DNA from: JALZKA01 sp963753385
Lineage (GTDB): Bacteria > Actinomycetota > Thermoleophilia > Solirubrobacterales > 70-9
Assembly (NCBI GenBank): GCA_963753385.1
Contig: CAVWCC010000013.1
Span: forward strand, 112,168 to 176,167
Length of the DNA: 64,000 bases
Direction: 5' to 3'
This document shows, piece by piece, positions 35,210-43,843 of the stretch (its first letter is position 1; each line of letters begins with the position of its first letter). Below the pieces are notes generated by a model. The model saw only the letters and a program-made list of their open reading frames with translations, was not told the origin of the DNA and made no database searches. The position numbers were made by a program, and so were the translations under genes.

Positions 35210-36241
35210 ATGGGCGCCGTCCTCCTGCTGCTTGTCAGCTTCGCCGTGATCCTGGGCGGGGCGATGGTGTTTACGAACGCCGTCGAGTGGGCGGGCCACC
35301 GGCTCGCGTTGGGCCAGGGCGCGGTCGGCAGCCTGCTCGCGGCGGTCGGCACCGCGATGCCGGAGACCCTGATCCCGATCGTCGCGATCATCGGCGGCGC
35401 CGAGGGATCCGAGGAGGTCGCGATCGGGGCGATCATCGGCGCGCCGTTCCTGCTGGCGACGATCGCGATGGCGCTGGTCGGGACCTCGGCGCTGATCTAC
35501 CGGAACCGCCGGGTCCAGGGCACCGAGCTGCGCGCGCACTCTCCGACCCTCGAGCGCGACCTCGTCTTCTTCCTCATCTTCTTCGGCCTCGGCGTCGCCG
35601 TCGGCGCCGTCGACGCGCCGGATGCCGTGCAGGTGCCACTTGTCGTGGTGTTCGCGGTGGCCTACGGCTACTACGTCCGCCGCACGCTCCTTGGCGGCGG
35701 CGAGGTCCAGGACGTGGACACGATCAGCCCCCTTCTGCTCGGCCGCGCCGCCGCACGGACGCCGCTCTTCATGGACATGACGCCGGCCGACGATCCGCCG
35801 CGGTCGCTGATCACGCTGCAGTTTGCGGTCGGCCTCGGTGCAATGGTCGGCGGCGCCCACCTGTTCGTCGAGGAACTGCTCCACGTCGCCGAGGACGCTG
35901 AGATCAACCCGCTCGTCCTCTCGCTGATCCTGGCGCCGCTCGCGACCGAGCTGCCGGAGAAGGCGAACAGCTTCTTCTGGGTCCGCGAAGGCAAGGACTC
36001 GCTCGCGCTTGGGAACATCACCGGCGCGATGGTCTTCCAGTCGACGATCCCGATCGCGTTCGGCCTCGCGCTCACCGACTGGGATCTCGACAAGTACGCG
36101 ATCGTCTCTGGCCTTCTCGGCCTCGCCGGTGGCGTCCTCGCCTACGTCGCGCTCCACCGGATCGGCAGGTTCCGCTGGCCCGCGATCGTCGCCTGGTCGG
36201 CCCTGTTCGGGGCATTCCTCGTTTACGTGTCCTTGGTCTAG
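35210..36241 (+). CDS. Sodium/calcium exchanger-superfamily (CaCA) membrane protein
   Basis: 343 residues, about ten TM segments. Alpha-repeat 1 is LLAAVGTAMPETLIPIVAII (with the GTxxPE core) and alpha-repeat 2 is LAPLATELPEKANSFFW. A cytosolic loop (VQDVDTISPLLLGRAAARTP) joins the halves. The YrbG/NCX-like group exchanges Ca2+ for Na+ or H+. It starts 31 bp after the CAX gene and 16 bp before the methyltransferase gene, so all three may be one transcript. Confidence 0.88.
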   Translation: MGAVLLLLVSFAVILGGAMVFTNAVEWAGHRLALGQGAVGSLLAAVGTAMPETLIPIVAIIGGAEGSEEVAIGAIIGAPFLLATIAMALVGTSALIYRNRRVQGTELRAHSPTLERDLVFFLIFFGLGVAVGAVDAPDAVQVPLVVVFAVAYGYYVRRTLLGGGEVQDVDTISPLLLGRAAARTPLFMDMTPADDPPRSLITLQFAVGLGAMVGGAHLFVEELLHVAEDAEINPLVLSLILAPLATELPEKANSFFWVREGKDSLALGNITGAMVFQSTIPIAFGLALTDWDLDKYAIVSGLLGLAGGVLAYVALHRIGRFRWPAIVAWSALFGAFLVYVSLV

Positions 36242-36257
36242 CGGGTAAGAGGGCCAT

Positions 36258-36982
36258 ATGGCCGACTACGGCAAGGATCTCGCCTACATCCACGACCAGG
36301 GCTTCCTCGGGCTCGCCGAGCAGGCGACGCCGGTGGTTGTGAAGCTGCTCGCCGAGCGCGGGGTGGAGGCCGGCCGGGTGGTCGAGCTCGGCTCCGGATC
36401 CGGGGCGACTGCCGGGGCGCTGACCGACGCGGGCCATGACGTCCTCGGCGTCGACGCCTCGCGGGCGATGGTCGAGCTGGCCCGCACCCGGGCGCCCGAA
36501 GCCCAGTTCCGGGTCGGATCCTGGGCGGACACGCCGATCCCCGAGTGCGACGCCGTGATCGCGATCGGCGAGGTGCTGGGCTATGTCGGGTCGGCGCGCG
36601 GCAGCAAGAACGAGCTCGAGGACCTGTTCGGCCGGGTCCGCACCGCGCTCCGCCCCGGGGGCGTCTTCATCTTCGACCTCGCGATCCCGGGCCGCGTCCC
36701 CGGCGGCGAGGACTCGGCCTTCCGAGTCGGCGACGACTGGGCGATTCTCTACACGGCGAACGAGGCCGGGCCGCGCCTGCAACGCCGGATCACCACCTTC
36801 CGGCGGATCGGCGGCGGCGCCACCTACCGGCGCACCGAGGAGATCCACCGGCTGCGCCTCTGGCACACCCGCGAGATCGACAAGATGCTCCGCGAGGCGC
36901 GCTTCCGGGTCCAGATCCGCCGCGGCTACGGCGGCGGCGCCTTCGCCCCGGGCACCGCGTGTTCATCGCGCGCGTGGGCTGA
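36258..36982 (+). CDS. Class I SAM-dependent methyltransferase (one deletion near the 3' end)
   Basis: About 241 residues. Motif I is VVELGSGSGATAGAL, motif II VLGVDASRAMVELAR, and post-motif regions AVIAIGEVLGYVG and LRPGGVFIFDLAIPG follow. As printed, the frame runs on into the hydrolase gene. A one-base deletion in the C/G run near 36,950 explains this: with the base restored, the protein ends GHRVFIARVG at the TGA at 36980-36982. Methyl acceptor unknown. Confidence 0.82.
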
Positions 36983-37001
36983 GGGGGCGTATGCTCGCGC
37001 C

Positions 37002-37808
37002 GTGCCGTCGGTCCGGGTAAACGGGCTCGAGATCGCCTATCGGCGCGCGGGCGAGGGGCCGGCGATCGTCCTGGCCCACGGCGGCGCCTCGGACGGCCGG
37101 GAGTGGCGTCCGCAGCTCGAGGGGCTGGCGGACGAGTTCACCGTGGTCGCCTGGGACGAGCCGGGGTCGGGCCGCTCGCCGGAGCTGCCGCCCGACTTCG
37201 GCCTCGCCGAATTCGCCGATGCGCTGGGAGGCCTGATCGAGGCGCTCGACCTCGCGCCGGCCCACGTCGGCGGGCTCTCCTGGGGCGGAACCCTGGCGCT
37301 GGAGCTCTACCGCCGTCGCCCGAGCCTGGTCGGCACCCTGCTCCTCTGCGACACCTATGCCGGCTGGAAGGGATCACTCCCGGACACGGAGGTCGAAGCG
37401 CGAGTCGCCGGGGTGATGGCGAGCCTCGAGGCGCCGCCCGAGGAATTCGATCCGGGCGCGGCGCTGCCCGGCCTGTTCGCCGCCGAGCCTGTCCCGGAGG
37501 TGGTCGACGAGCTCGAGCGGATCATGTCCGAGGTCCGCCCGGACTCGCTGCGGCAGGAGATCGTCGCGATCGCGGCCTGCGACCAGCGCGACCTGCTGCC
37601 GCAAATCGCAGTGCCCACTCTGCTTGTCTGGGGAGCGGAGGACGTGCGTTCGCCGGTCGCCACCGTCGCGCGGCAGTTCGACGAGGCGATCCCCGGTGCG
37701 GAGCTCGTCGTGATCCCCGCCGCGGGACACATGGCGAACCTGGAGCGGCCGGCCGAGTTCAACGAGGCGGTGCGAGCGTTTTGCCGAGCGCATCCGCTTG
37801 GCCGGTGA
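37002..37808 (+). CDS. Alpha/beta-fold hydrolase
   Basis: 268 residues from the GTG at 37002 (PSVRVNGLEIAYRRAGEGPA). The oxyanion region LAHGGASDGREW, nucleophile elbow VGGLSWGGTLALEL, acid region TLLVWGAEDVRSP and catalytic His IPAAGHMANLERP are all intact. The pattern resembles 3-oxoadipate enol-lactonase and haloperoxidase-like esterases. The start lies 19 bp after the restored methyltransferase stop, so the apparent 516-residue fusion is not needed. Substrate unknown. Confidence 0.87.
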   Translation: MPSVRVNGLEIAYRRAGEGPAIVLAHGGASDGREWRPQLEGLADEFTVVAWDEPGSGRSPELPPDFGLAEFADALGGLIEALDLAPAHVGGLSWGGTLALELYRRRPSLVGTLLLCDTYAGWKGSLPDTEVEARVAGVMASLEAPPEEFDPGAALPGLFAAEPVPEVVDELERIMSEVRPDSLRQEIVAIAACDQRDLLPQIAVPTLLVWGAEDVRSPVATVARQFDEAIPGAELVVIPAAGHMANLERPAEFNEAVRAFCRAHPLGR

Positions 37809-37820
37809 AAGAATGCGGGC

Positions 37821-38216
37821 GTGGCAGATCGTGAGGAGACCGTCCGCCGCGCGTTCGAGGCGTTTGCCGCCCGAGACCTCCCCGCGCTGAGCGAGCTGGT
37901 CGCGCCCGACGTCGAGCTGCGGCCGCTGGTCTCGGTCTGGCAGCGGAACTACCGGGGGCTCGAGGGCCTCGAGGAGTGGTTCGGCGAGGTCAGCAAGACC
38001 TGGGCCGAGTTCGAGTTCCACGCCGATGAGGTTCGGGAGCTCGACGCCGACCGGATGCTGATCAAGGCCCACTGGCGCGGCTGCGCGGTGACCGGCGGCA
38101 GCGAGGTCGGCGGCCCGAGCGCGGCCGTGATCACCTTCCGCGACGACAAGGTCGTCGTTGCCGACTTCTTTCTGAGCGAGGAGGCGGCACTCGCCGCCGC
38201 CGGCTCAGGCGGCTAG
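37821..38216 (+). CDS. SnoaL/NTF2-like protein
   Basis: 131 residues from a GTG (ADREETVRRAFEAFAARD), 12 bp after the hydrolase stop. The cone-shaped NTF2 fold is shown by ELVAPDVELRPLVS, YRGLEGLEEWFGEV and AVITFRDDKVVVADFFLS. Members are small isomerases, hydratases or steroid-binding proteins. The 3' end overlaps the convergent hydrolase gene by 12 bp. Confidence 0.82.
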   Translation: MADREETVRRAFEAFAARDLPALSELVAPDVELRPLVSVWQRNYRGLEGLEEWFGEVSKTWAEFEFHADEVRELDADRMLIKAHWRGCAVTGGSEVGGPSAAVITFRDDKVVVADFFLSEEAALAAAGSGG

Positions 38217-39008
38217 GAACTCCAGCAGAACGGGCGCGACGACCGCCGGGTCGAACTGGTGCGTTTGGCCGGGCAGGGTGCGGACCTCGCCGGCTGGGAG
38301 CGCCTCGGCCACCTTCGCGGCAACGTCCCGCATCCAGTCCGGACTGTCGCCGCCCGCGAACACCAAGGCCGGCTGCACGACCGCGGCCCAGTTGCCGGGC
38401 GGGATCGGCTCGCCCTTGGAGTAGGGATCCATGATCCGCGCGTCGTAGGCGATCGTGTGGCCGACTGCCGCGAACCCGGGCCAGGCGGGCGAGCCTCGGA
38501 ATTCAGCGACCGCCTCGGGCGGCATCTCCGCGACGACCTCCATGAAGTACGCCATGGCCTCCTCCGGCTTGTCCTCGGCGACGAACGCGTCGAGGGTCTC
38601 GATGTAATCGGGGATCGGCTCCGGCCCGTCCCGGTCGACGAGGACCGGCGGCTCATATAGCGCGAGCCTCGAGATCGGCACCCCGCGCGCGGCGGCCTCG
38701 GCCGCGAGCACCGCGCCCGAGGACATGCCGAACACGCTCGCCTCGCCGCCGGCGTCCTCGATCACCGCCTCGAGGTCCTCGTACTCGCGCTCGGGTGCGT
38801 AGGGGAGCGTGTCGCCCGACTCGCCCCGCCCCCGGCGGTCGTAGTGGATTACACGGTGCCCGCCCTCGGCGACGAGGCGCGCGAGCTCCGGGGTGGTCTG
38901 GTCGATGGCGCGGTACTGGGTCGCGCCGTCGACCAGGATCAGCGGCGGGCCCTCGCCGACCGCGTCGTAGCCGATCGTAGTGCCGTCCTTCGACGTGACG
39001 GTCGCCAT
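38205..39008 (-). CDS. Alpha/beta hydrolase with complete triad
   Basis: 267 residues (ATVTSKDGTTIGYDAVGEG). Nucleophile elbow SVFGMSSGAVLAAEA (G-M-Ser-S-G), VIHYDRRGRGESGD, acid region ALVFAGGDSPDWM and His LPGQTHQFDP are present. It begins 1 bp after the DHFR-like stop, so both are on one message with the AraC gene upstream. The family includes esterases and lactonases. Confidence 0.87.
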   Translation of the reverse strand: MATVTSKDGTTIGYDAVGEGPPLILVDGATQYRAIDQTTPELARLVAEGGHRVIHYDRRGRGESGDTLPYAPEREYEDLEAVIEDAGGEASVFGMSSGAVLAAEAAARGVPISRLALYEPPVLVDRDGPEPIPDYIETLDAFVAEDKPEEAMAYFMEVVAEMPPEAVAEFRGSPAWPGFAAVGHTIAYDARIMDPYSKGEPIPPGNWAAVVQPALVFAGGDSPDWMRDVAAKVAEALPAGEVRTLPGQTHQFDPAVVAPVLLEFLAA

Positions 39009-39009
39009 G

Positions 39010-39591
39010 CTAGCTCTCCCGCAACCGCTCGTAGACGAGGACGACGACGCCGGAGTCGTAGGTCCGGGTGTCGGTCAGCTTGAACTTCTGCATGTCCTCG
39101 GGGTCCGCGAACATTCGCTGGCCATCGGCCACTAGGACCGGGTGGACCATCGCGCGGTACTCGTCGACCAGGTCGGCCTCGGCGAGCGCGTGCACGAGCT
39201 GGGCGCTGCCGTGCACCATGATCGTGCCCTCGTCGTTCTCCTTCAGCTTCCTGACCTCCTCGATCGGGTCGCCCGAGAGCACCGTGGTGTTCGCCCACTC
39301 CGGGTCGGTCAGCGTCGAGGAGACGACGTACTTGGGCATCGAGTTGTATTTGTCGGCGAACGGATCGCCCTTGCCGCCGCGCTCGGGCCACGCGGCCGCG
39401 AAGCCTTCGTAAGTCTTCCGGCCGAGCAGCAGCAGGTCCGCCTCCTGGAGCTCCTCGTCCTTGTAGGCGTAGTGGTCGTCGCCGTAGTGCGACTTAAAGG
39501 TCCAGCCGGAGTGGGGGTGGGTCGGCTCGCCGCCGGGCGCCTCCATCACGCCGTTGAGGCTCACGAACTCGGCCACGATCAGCTTGCTCAC
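39010..39591 (-). CDS. Dihydrofolate reductase-family (RibD C-terminal-like) protein
   Basis: 193 residues (SKLIVAEFVSLNGVMEAPGG). The RibD_C fold is shown by ADLLLLGRKTYEGFAAAWP, KYVVSSTLTDPEW, MVHGSAQLVHALAEADLVDE and EYRAMVHPVLVADGQRMF. These stand-alone proteins reduce unknown pteridine- or riboflavin-like compounds with NADPH. It lies 52 bp after the AraC gene. Confidence 0.88.
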   Translation of the reverse strand: MSKLIVAEFVSLNGVMEAPGGEPTHPHSGWTFKSHYGDDHYAYKDEELQEADLLLLGRKTYEGFAAAWPERGGKGDPFADKYNSMPKYVVSSTLTDPEWANTTVLSGDPIEEVRKLKENDEGTIMVHGSAQLVHALAEADLVDEYRAMVHPVLVADGQRMFADPEDMQKFKLTDTRTYDSGVVVLVYERLRES

Positions 39592-39643
39592 TGGGCTCTC
39601 CTCCTCTCGGTTCCGCCACTAAGACCGCGGCGCGGCGCATTTC

Positions 39644-40426
39644 TCATCGAAGCCAGCGCGCGAGCGCCCGTGGGGTCATTCCCGCGAGTTCCCGCGTCTC
39701 GCGCGTCATGTGTGCCTGATCGGCGTAACCCGCGGTTACCGCGGCCCGCGCGAGATCCGGCTCCGGCACCTCCAGGATCATCGTGAAGCGACGGAAGCGA
39801 AGCACCCGTTGCAGGGTCTTCGGCCCGTACCCGATCCGCTCGGCGAACCGGCGGCGAAGCTGGCGCTCGCTGAGGTAGACGCTCGCCGAGACGTCGGCGA
39901 CGCTCGCGCGCGGGTCGCTCAGCATCCAGGTCGCCTCGGCGACGGCGGCGTCGAGCTCGGCCAGCTCGTCCAGGTGGCGAAGCAGCTCGCGGTTGAACGC
40001 CGCGAACGCCTGGTCGGGGCTGCGCGCCGCCTCGAGCGCGGCATCGAGCCGTCCCGCGAGGCGGGCATCGACGGCGTCGAGTGGGACATGTCCGTCCACG
40101 AAATCCGCGGCCGGCAGTCGCAGCAGCCCGGGTGCTGCCCCGGGGTGGAAGCGCACGCCGACCGCGACGAGGGGCGAGACGGTCGAGCGCATGGCGAAGC
40201 GGGTCTGCGGTCCCGCGATCACGACGCCCACCCCGCGGATCCAGATCAGGTCCATGCACCCGTCGGGCAGGATCCGGCGATCGTCGTCGCTCCTGGCACC
40301 GGGCCCGCCCGCCGTCCAGAGGCACTCGACGAAGCGCGCCAGGGCGGGCGCCGGCGCTATCTCGCGATAGGGCGATGCGAAGGCGTCCGAAACGTTCAAG
40401 ACCGGCGCTTCGGGCTGGGCGACCAT
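39644..40426 (-). CDS. AraC family regulator
   Basis: 260 residues. An N-terminal sensor of the DUF6597 type (CLWTAGGPGARSDDDRRILP, PDGCMDLIWIRG) precedes two HTH motifs (VADVSASVYLSERQLRRRFA; DLARAAVTAGYADQAHMTRE). It is divergent from the VOC gene with 41 bp between starts and heads the minus-strand AraC-DHFR-hydrolase set, so it may control both sides. Confidence 0.88.
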   Translation of the reverse strand: MVAQPEAPVLNVSDAFASPYREIAPAPALARFVECLWTAGGPGARSDDDRRILPDGCMDLIWIRGVGVVIAGPQTRFAMRSTVSPLVAVGVRFHPGAAPGLLRLPAADFVDGHVPLDAVDARLAGRLDAALEAARSPDQAFAAFNRELLRHLDELAELDAAVAEATWMLSDPRASVADVSASVYLSERQLRRRFAERIGYGPKTLQRVLRFRRFTMILEVPEPDLARAAVTAGYADQAHMTRETRELAGMTPRALARWLR

Positions 40427-40467
40427 GGCTCAAGCAATCTTGTACCCGATCGAACAGGAGGACAAAG

Positions 40468-40860
40468 ATGAGCATCAGGTTCGACGTGATCGGCGTGGTC
40501 GTCGCGGACATGGCGAAGTCGCTCGCCTTCTACCGCGAGCTCGGCCTCGAGATCCCCGCCGAGAAGGACTCCGAGCCGCACGTGGAGGTCGAGCTCCCCG
40601 GCGGCCTGCGCCTCGCCTTCGACACCGAGGAGACGATCCACTCGTTCAACCCCGAGTGGCAGGCTCCGAGCGGCGACAACCGGATCGCGCTCGCGTTCCT
40701 CTGCGACTCGCCGGCCGAGGTCGACGCCGCGTACGAGCGGCTCACCGCCAAGGGCTACACCGGTGCCAAGGAGCCGTGGGACGCGTTCTGGGGCCAGCGC
40801 TACGCGCTCGTCGCCGACCCCGACGGCGTCGAGGCCAACCTGTTCGCGCCGCTCGAGTAG
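40468..40860 (+). CDS. VOC (glyoxalase/bleomycin-resistance-like) family protein
   Basis: 130 residues, AGGAGG 8 bp before ATG. Two VOC units: VIGVVVADMAKSLAFYRELG and VELPGGLRLAFDTEE, then RIALAFLCDSPAEVDAAYER and WGQRYALVADPDGVEANLF. The metal sites are only partly conserved (Glu near the end of each unit). An intact counterpart of the frameshifted VOC gene at 27.8 kb but not closely alike. Followed 21 bp later by a flavin oxidoreductase. Confidence 0.88.
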   Translation: MSIRFDVIGVVVADMAKSLAFYRELGLEIPAEKDSEPHVEVELPGGLRLAFDTEETIHSFNPEWQAPSGDNRIALAFLCDSPAEVDAAYERLTAKGYTGAKEPWDAFWGQRYALVADPDGVEANLFAPLE

Positions 40861-40881
40861 CCCCGCTACCGTCTCCCGGCG

Positions 40882-41775
40882 ATGGAGGCCGACCGCCAGA
40901 GCGACGCCCTGGACGTGGTGATCGTTGGCGGCGGCCCCGCCGGGATGTCGGCGGCGCTCGTGCTCGGCCGGATGCGCCGCCGGGTGGTGGTCTTCGACAC
41001 GGAGGCGCCCGCCAACGCCGTCTCCCACGGCGTCGGCGGCCTCCTCACCCGCGACGGCACGCCGCCTGCCGAGGTGCGGGCGATCGGGCGCGAGGACATC
41101 GCCAAGTACCCAACGGTGGAGTTCCGCCGCGAGGAGGTGACCGGCGCCCGCAAGGCGGGCGACGGCTTCGAGGTCGACGCGGGGGGCGATACGTTCGCTG
41201 CCCGCAGGCTGCTCCTCGCCCACGGCCTCGACTACGGCCGGCCCGAGATCGAAGGGCTCGAGGAGCTCTGGGGCGAGCAAGCCTTCCACTGCCCCTACTG
41301 CCACGGCTGGGAAGTCCGCGACCGCCACGTCGCCGTCGTCGCCACCACCGAGCGAGCGCTCCACCAGGCAACTCTCCTGCGATCACTCGCTAGCCGGGTG
41401 ACGATTGTCGGCGCCGGGGTGATCCCCGAGCCCGACCGCAGCGCCGCCGCAGCGTCCGGCGCCGAGATCGTCGCCTCCGGCGCCGCGCGCGTCGAACGCG
41501 ACGGCGACGGGGTGCGGATCGAGCTCGCCGACGGGGGCCAGGTCCGCTGCGACGCGGTCTTCATCCAGCCCGAGTTCAGCGTGGCGGCCGACCTCGCGGA
41601 GTCGCTCGGCGCCGGGCTCGCGGAGAACGGGTTCGTCGCGGCAGAGGCTGGGGAGACGAGCATCCCCGGGCTGCACGTCGCGGGCGACGCGACGGCCGGG
41701 CAGCCGCAGTCGGTCGCGATCGCGATCGGCAACGGCTTCGCCGTCGCGGCGCAGATCAACCTCGCGCTCGCCTAG
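40882..41775 (+). CDS. Thioredoxin reductase-like FAD/NAD(P) oxidoreductase
   Basis: 297 residues. FAD motif VVIVGGGPAGMSAALVLGR, redox pair FHCPYCHGWEVRD (C-x2-C), an NADPH segment that lacks the usual GxGxxA (VAVVATTERALHQATLL), and the closing GLHVAGDATAGQPQSVAIAI. It belongs to the low-molecular-weight TrxR-like group, some of which serve ferredoxin or dithiol biosynthesis. The weak NADPH motif suggests an alternative electron donor (inference). It converges on the membrane protein gene with a 4-bp overlap. Confidence 0.88.
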   Translation: MEADRQSDALDVVIVGGGPAGMSAALVLGRMRRRVVVFDTEAPANAVSHGVGGLLTRDGTPPAEVRAIGREDIAKYPTVEFRREEVTGARKAGDGFEVDAGGDTFAARRLLLAHGLDYGRPEIEGLEELWGEQAFHCPYCHGWEVRDRHVAVVATTERALHQATLLRSLASRVTIVGAGVIPEPDRSAAAASGAEIVASGAARVERDGDGVRIELADGGQVRCDAVFIQPEFSVAADLAESLGAGLAENGFVAAEAGETSIPGLHVAGDATAGQPQSVAIAIGNGFAVAAQINLALA

Positions 41776-42392
41776 GAGGACGTCGGCGCCAAGCTGGACT
41801 GACGGCGCAGCATCCACGCGGCGACCAGGAAGCAGATCCCGCCGATGAAGGTGCCGGAACTGGCAATCGCGGCGTTCACCAGCTCACCGGTGTCGTCGAC
41901 CACGTACGAGGCGAGCGCTGAGAACCCGAACGCGACCGAGCCGGCGAGGTTCAGGTCGGCGATCCGGCGCGTCGGCTTGTCGTCGCGCCGCTCCCGCACG
42001 GCCCACGAGGCGATGCCGCTCGCGATCAGGAAGCACGCCGAGCCGACTGCGTCCGGAGTCCAGACCAGGAGGTCCTGGGCGTGTGGGCTGAGCTTCTCGT
42101 CGACGGCGATGAAGGTGTTGACGTTGAACAGGATCGTCCCGGCGAACTGGATGAGCGCGCTCCAGCGGTCGGGCCAGTTCGACTCGGATGTGCGCAGCTG
42201 CTCGAATGCCGCCAGGGTGAAGAAGACCGAGCCGGCGGCGTAGGTGAGGGCGCTCGCCCGCTCGCTGATCGAGGCGTACCCGGGCACCGACGCGATCGCG
42301 AACAGCGCCGAGCCGACCATGAACATCGTCGCGATCCACCGCGTCGAGTTCCGGCGCGGATGGCCGATCCGGATCGCGAGCGCGGCCCCCAC
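41772..42392 (-). CDS. YrhK-like multi-pass membrane protein
   Basis: 206 residues from a GTG at 42392 with GGGGAG 6-12 bp upstream. About six hydrophobic segments: TMFMVGSALFAIASVPGY, LTYAAGSVFFTLAAFEQL, LIQFAGTILFNVNTFIAV, AVGSACFLIASGIASWAV, SVAFGFSALASYVVDD and FIGGICFLVAAWML. Function unknown. It follows the Bcp gene by 12 bp on the same strand once a Bcp insertion is corrected. Confidence 0.7.
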   Translation of the reverse strand: MGAALAIRIGHPRRNSTRWIATMFMVGSALFAIASVPGYASISERASALTYAAGSVFFTLAAFEQLRTSESNWPDRWSALIQFAGTILFNVNTFIAVDEKLSPHAQDLLVWTPDAVGSACFLIASGIASWAVRERRDDKPTRRIADLNLAGSVAFGFSALASYVVDDTGELVNAAIASSGTFIGGICFLVAAWMLRRQSSLAPTSS

Positions 42393-42404
42393 GTGTGCGC
42401 TCCC

Positions 42405-42867
42405 CTAGCAGCTCGGCGAGCGCGGCGAGCACGACGTCGTCGTGCGTCTTCGGCGAGACCTTCGGAAAGACCTTCGCGATCTTCCCCTCGCCGTCGATGA
42501 TGAAGGTCGAGCGCTGGACGCCCATGTACTTCTTCCCGTACATCGACTTCTCGACCCAGACGCCGTACTTCTCGGCGACCGAATGGTCCTCGTCGGCGAG
42601 CAGGGTGAAGTCGAGCGACTGCTTGTCGGCGAACTTCCGGATCGCCGGGACCGTGTCGGGCGAGACCCCGATCACGCGGACGCCGGCGGCCTCATAATCG
42701 GCCGCGTGGTCGCGTACCCCGCAGGCCTGGGTCGTGCAGCCGGGTGTGTCAGCGCGCGGATAGAAGTAGAGGACGACGGTCTGCTCGCGCAGGTCGGCGA
42801 GCGAGACGGGGTTACCGTCCTGGTCGGGGAGGGTGAAGTCGGGGGCTGGATCGCCCTCGGTCGGCAT
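42405..42867 (-). CDS. bcp: Peroxiredoxin Q/Bcp (one insertion before the stop)
   Basis: About 153 residues. The peroxidatic Cys lies in DTPGCTTQACGVRD with the resolving Cys five residues on, and PDFTLPDQDGNPVSLADLR and STFIIDGEGKIAKVFPKVS are typical. It reduces hydroperoxides using thioredoxin. The printed frame runs on to 41884 through Arg-rich shadow sequence; the span 42405-42867 is 3n+1, so one inserted base near ALAELLG explains it and restores a TAG 12 bp before the next start. Confidence 0.88.
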
Positions 42868-42879
42868 CGGCGGCGGAGG

Positions 42880-43760
42880 TTAGCGGCGGTTCGCCGCTTG
42901 GCTCGGCGGGCTCGCCGAGCCCAAGGTTCCTTGCGATCAACCGGTCGACCGCCCGGTCCGGCAGCACACCGGCCAACCTCGCCATGACCTTCGCGTCGCG
43001 ACCCACGAGGTACCGCGTACGCGGCTTGCCGGCCTCGACCGCGTCGGCGATCACCTGCGCAACCTCGGACGGCTCGATTCCGCTCTCGCCGGCGCCCGCA
43101 GCCTGCTCGAGCATGGCCGCCACCAGGTCGCCATAGCGAGCCTGCTGCTCGGCGGACATCCCGGCGACCAGCTCCTGCGCCGACGCGACCCCCTTGTCCC
43201 AGATCGGCGTCGCCACGGCGCCGGGCTCGACCACGATCACGCCGACGCCGAACCGCCCCACCTCACGGCGGAGGACGTCGCTCATCGCCTCCAGCGCAAA
43301 CTTCGATGCTGAGTAGGCGCCGTAGGTGGGGCCGGCGACCCGCCCGCCGATCGAGCTGACGTTGACGACGCGCCCGCTGGCGGAGAGCAAAGCGGGGAGG
43401 AGGGCCTGGGTGACCGCGACCTGCCCGAAGAAGTTCACGTCGAACTGCCGACGCCACCCCTCCATCGGGAGTGTCTCGACCGGCGCATTGACGGCGATGC
43501 CCGCGTTGTTGACGAGCACCATGAGCGGCCGCCCGTCGGCGTCGTTGGCCACCCGCTCGGCGATCGCCGCCACGTGGTCGGGATCGGTGACGTCGAGGAT
43601 CACGGGCTCGATCCCGTCGGCGGCGATGCCGCTCGGCGTCGGCCTCCTTGCGCACCCCCGCGAGGACATGGAACCCGCGCGCAGCGAGCTCATGGGCAGT
43701 CGCCTGGCCGACGCCGGAGGAAGCTCCGGTCACGACTGCAAGCTGGTTCTTCTTGGGCAT
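42880..43760 (-). CDS. Short-chain dehydrogenase/reductase (two insertions)
   Basis: About 293 residues. N-terminus AVVTGASSGVGQATAHELAA (NADP motif), then a shift near 43,633, then VLVNNAGIAVNAP, VVNVSSIGGRVAG and the catalytic YGAYSASKFAL, with the C-terminus RTRYLVGRDAKVMARLAGVL. The span is 3n+2, and a second insertion near 42,900 would end it at the TAA at 42880-42882, 12 bp before Bcp. It is divergent from a TetR gene with twin operators, so it is likely the regulated gene. Substrate unknown. Confidence 0.82.
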
Positions 43761-43774
43761 CGAGGGCTCCTCTT

Positions 43775-43824
43775 GTTGACGCTGTCAACCGACAGGCTAT
43801 CAGAGTTATGTTGACAACGTCAAC
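43775..43824. promoter_or_regulatory. Twin operators between SDR and TetR genes
   Basis: GTTGACGCTGTCAAC (43775-43789) and GTTGACAACGTCAAC (43810-43824) are identical palindromes GTTGAC-N3-GTCAAC with centres 35 bp apart. They flank the divergent promoters and are probably bound by the adjacent TetR protein. Confidence 0.78.
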
Positions 43825-43843
43825 TCATCGGTATGCTTGCCGC

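Noticed and set aside
36258..37808. A methyltransferase-hydrolase fusion protein
   Set aside because: Best explained by one missing base; both parts then have normal ends and a normal start.
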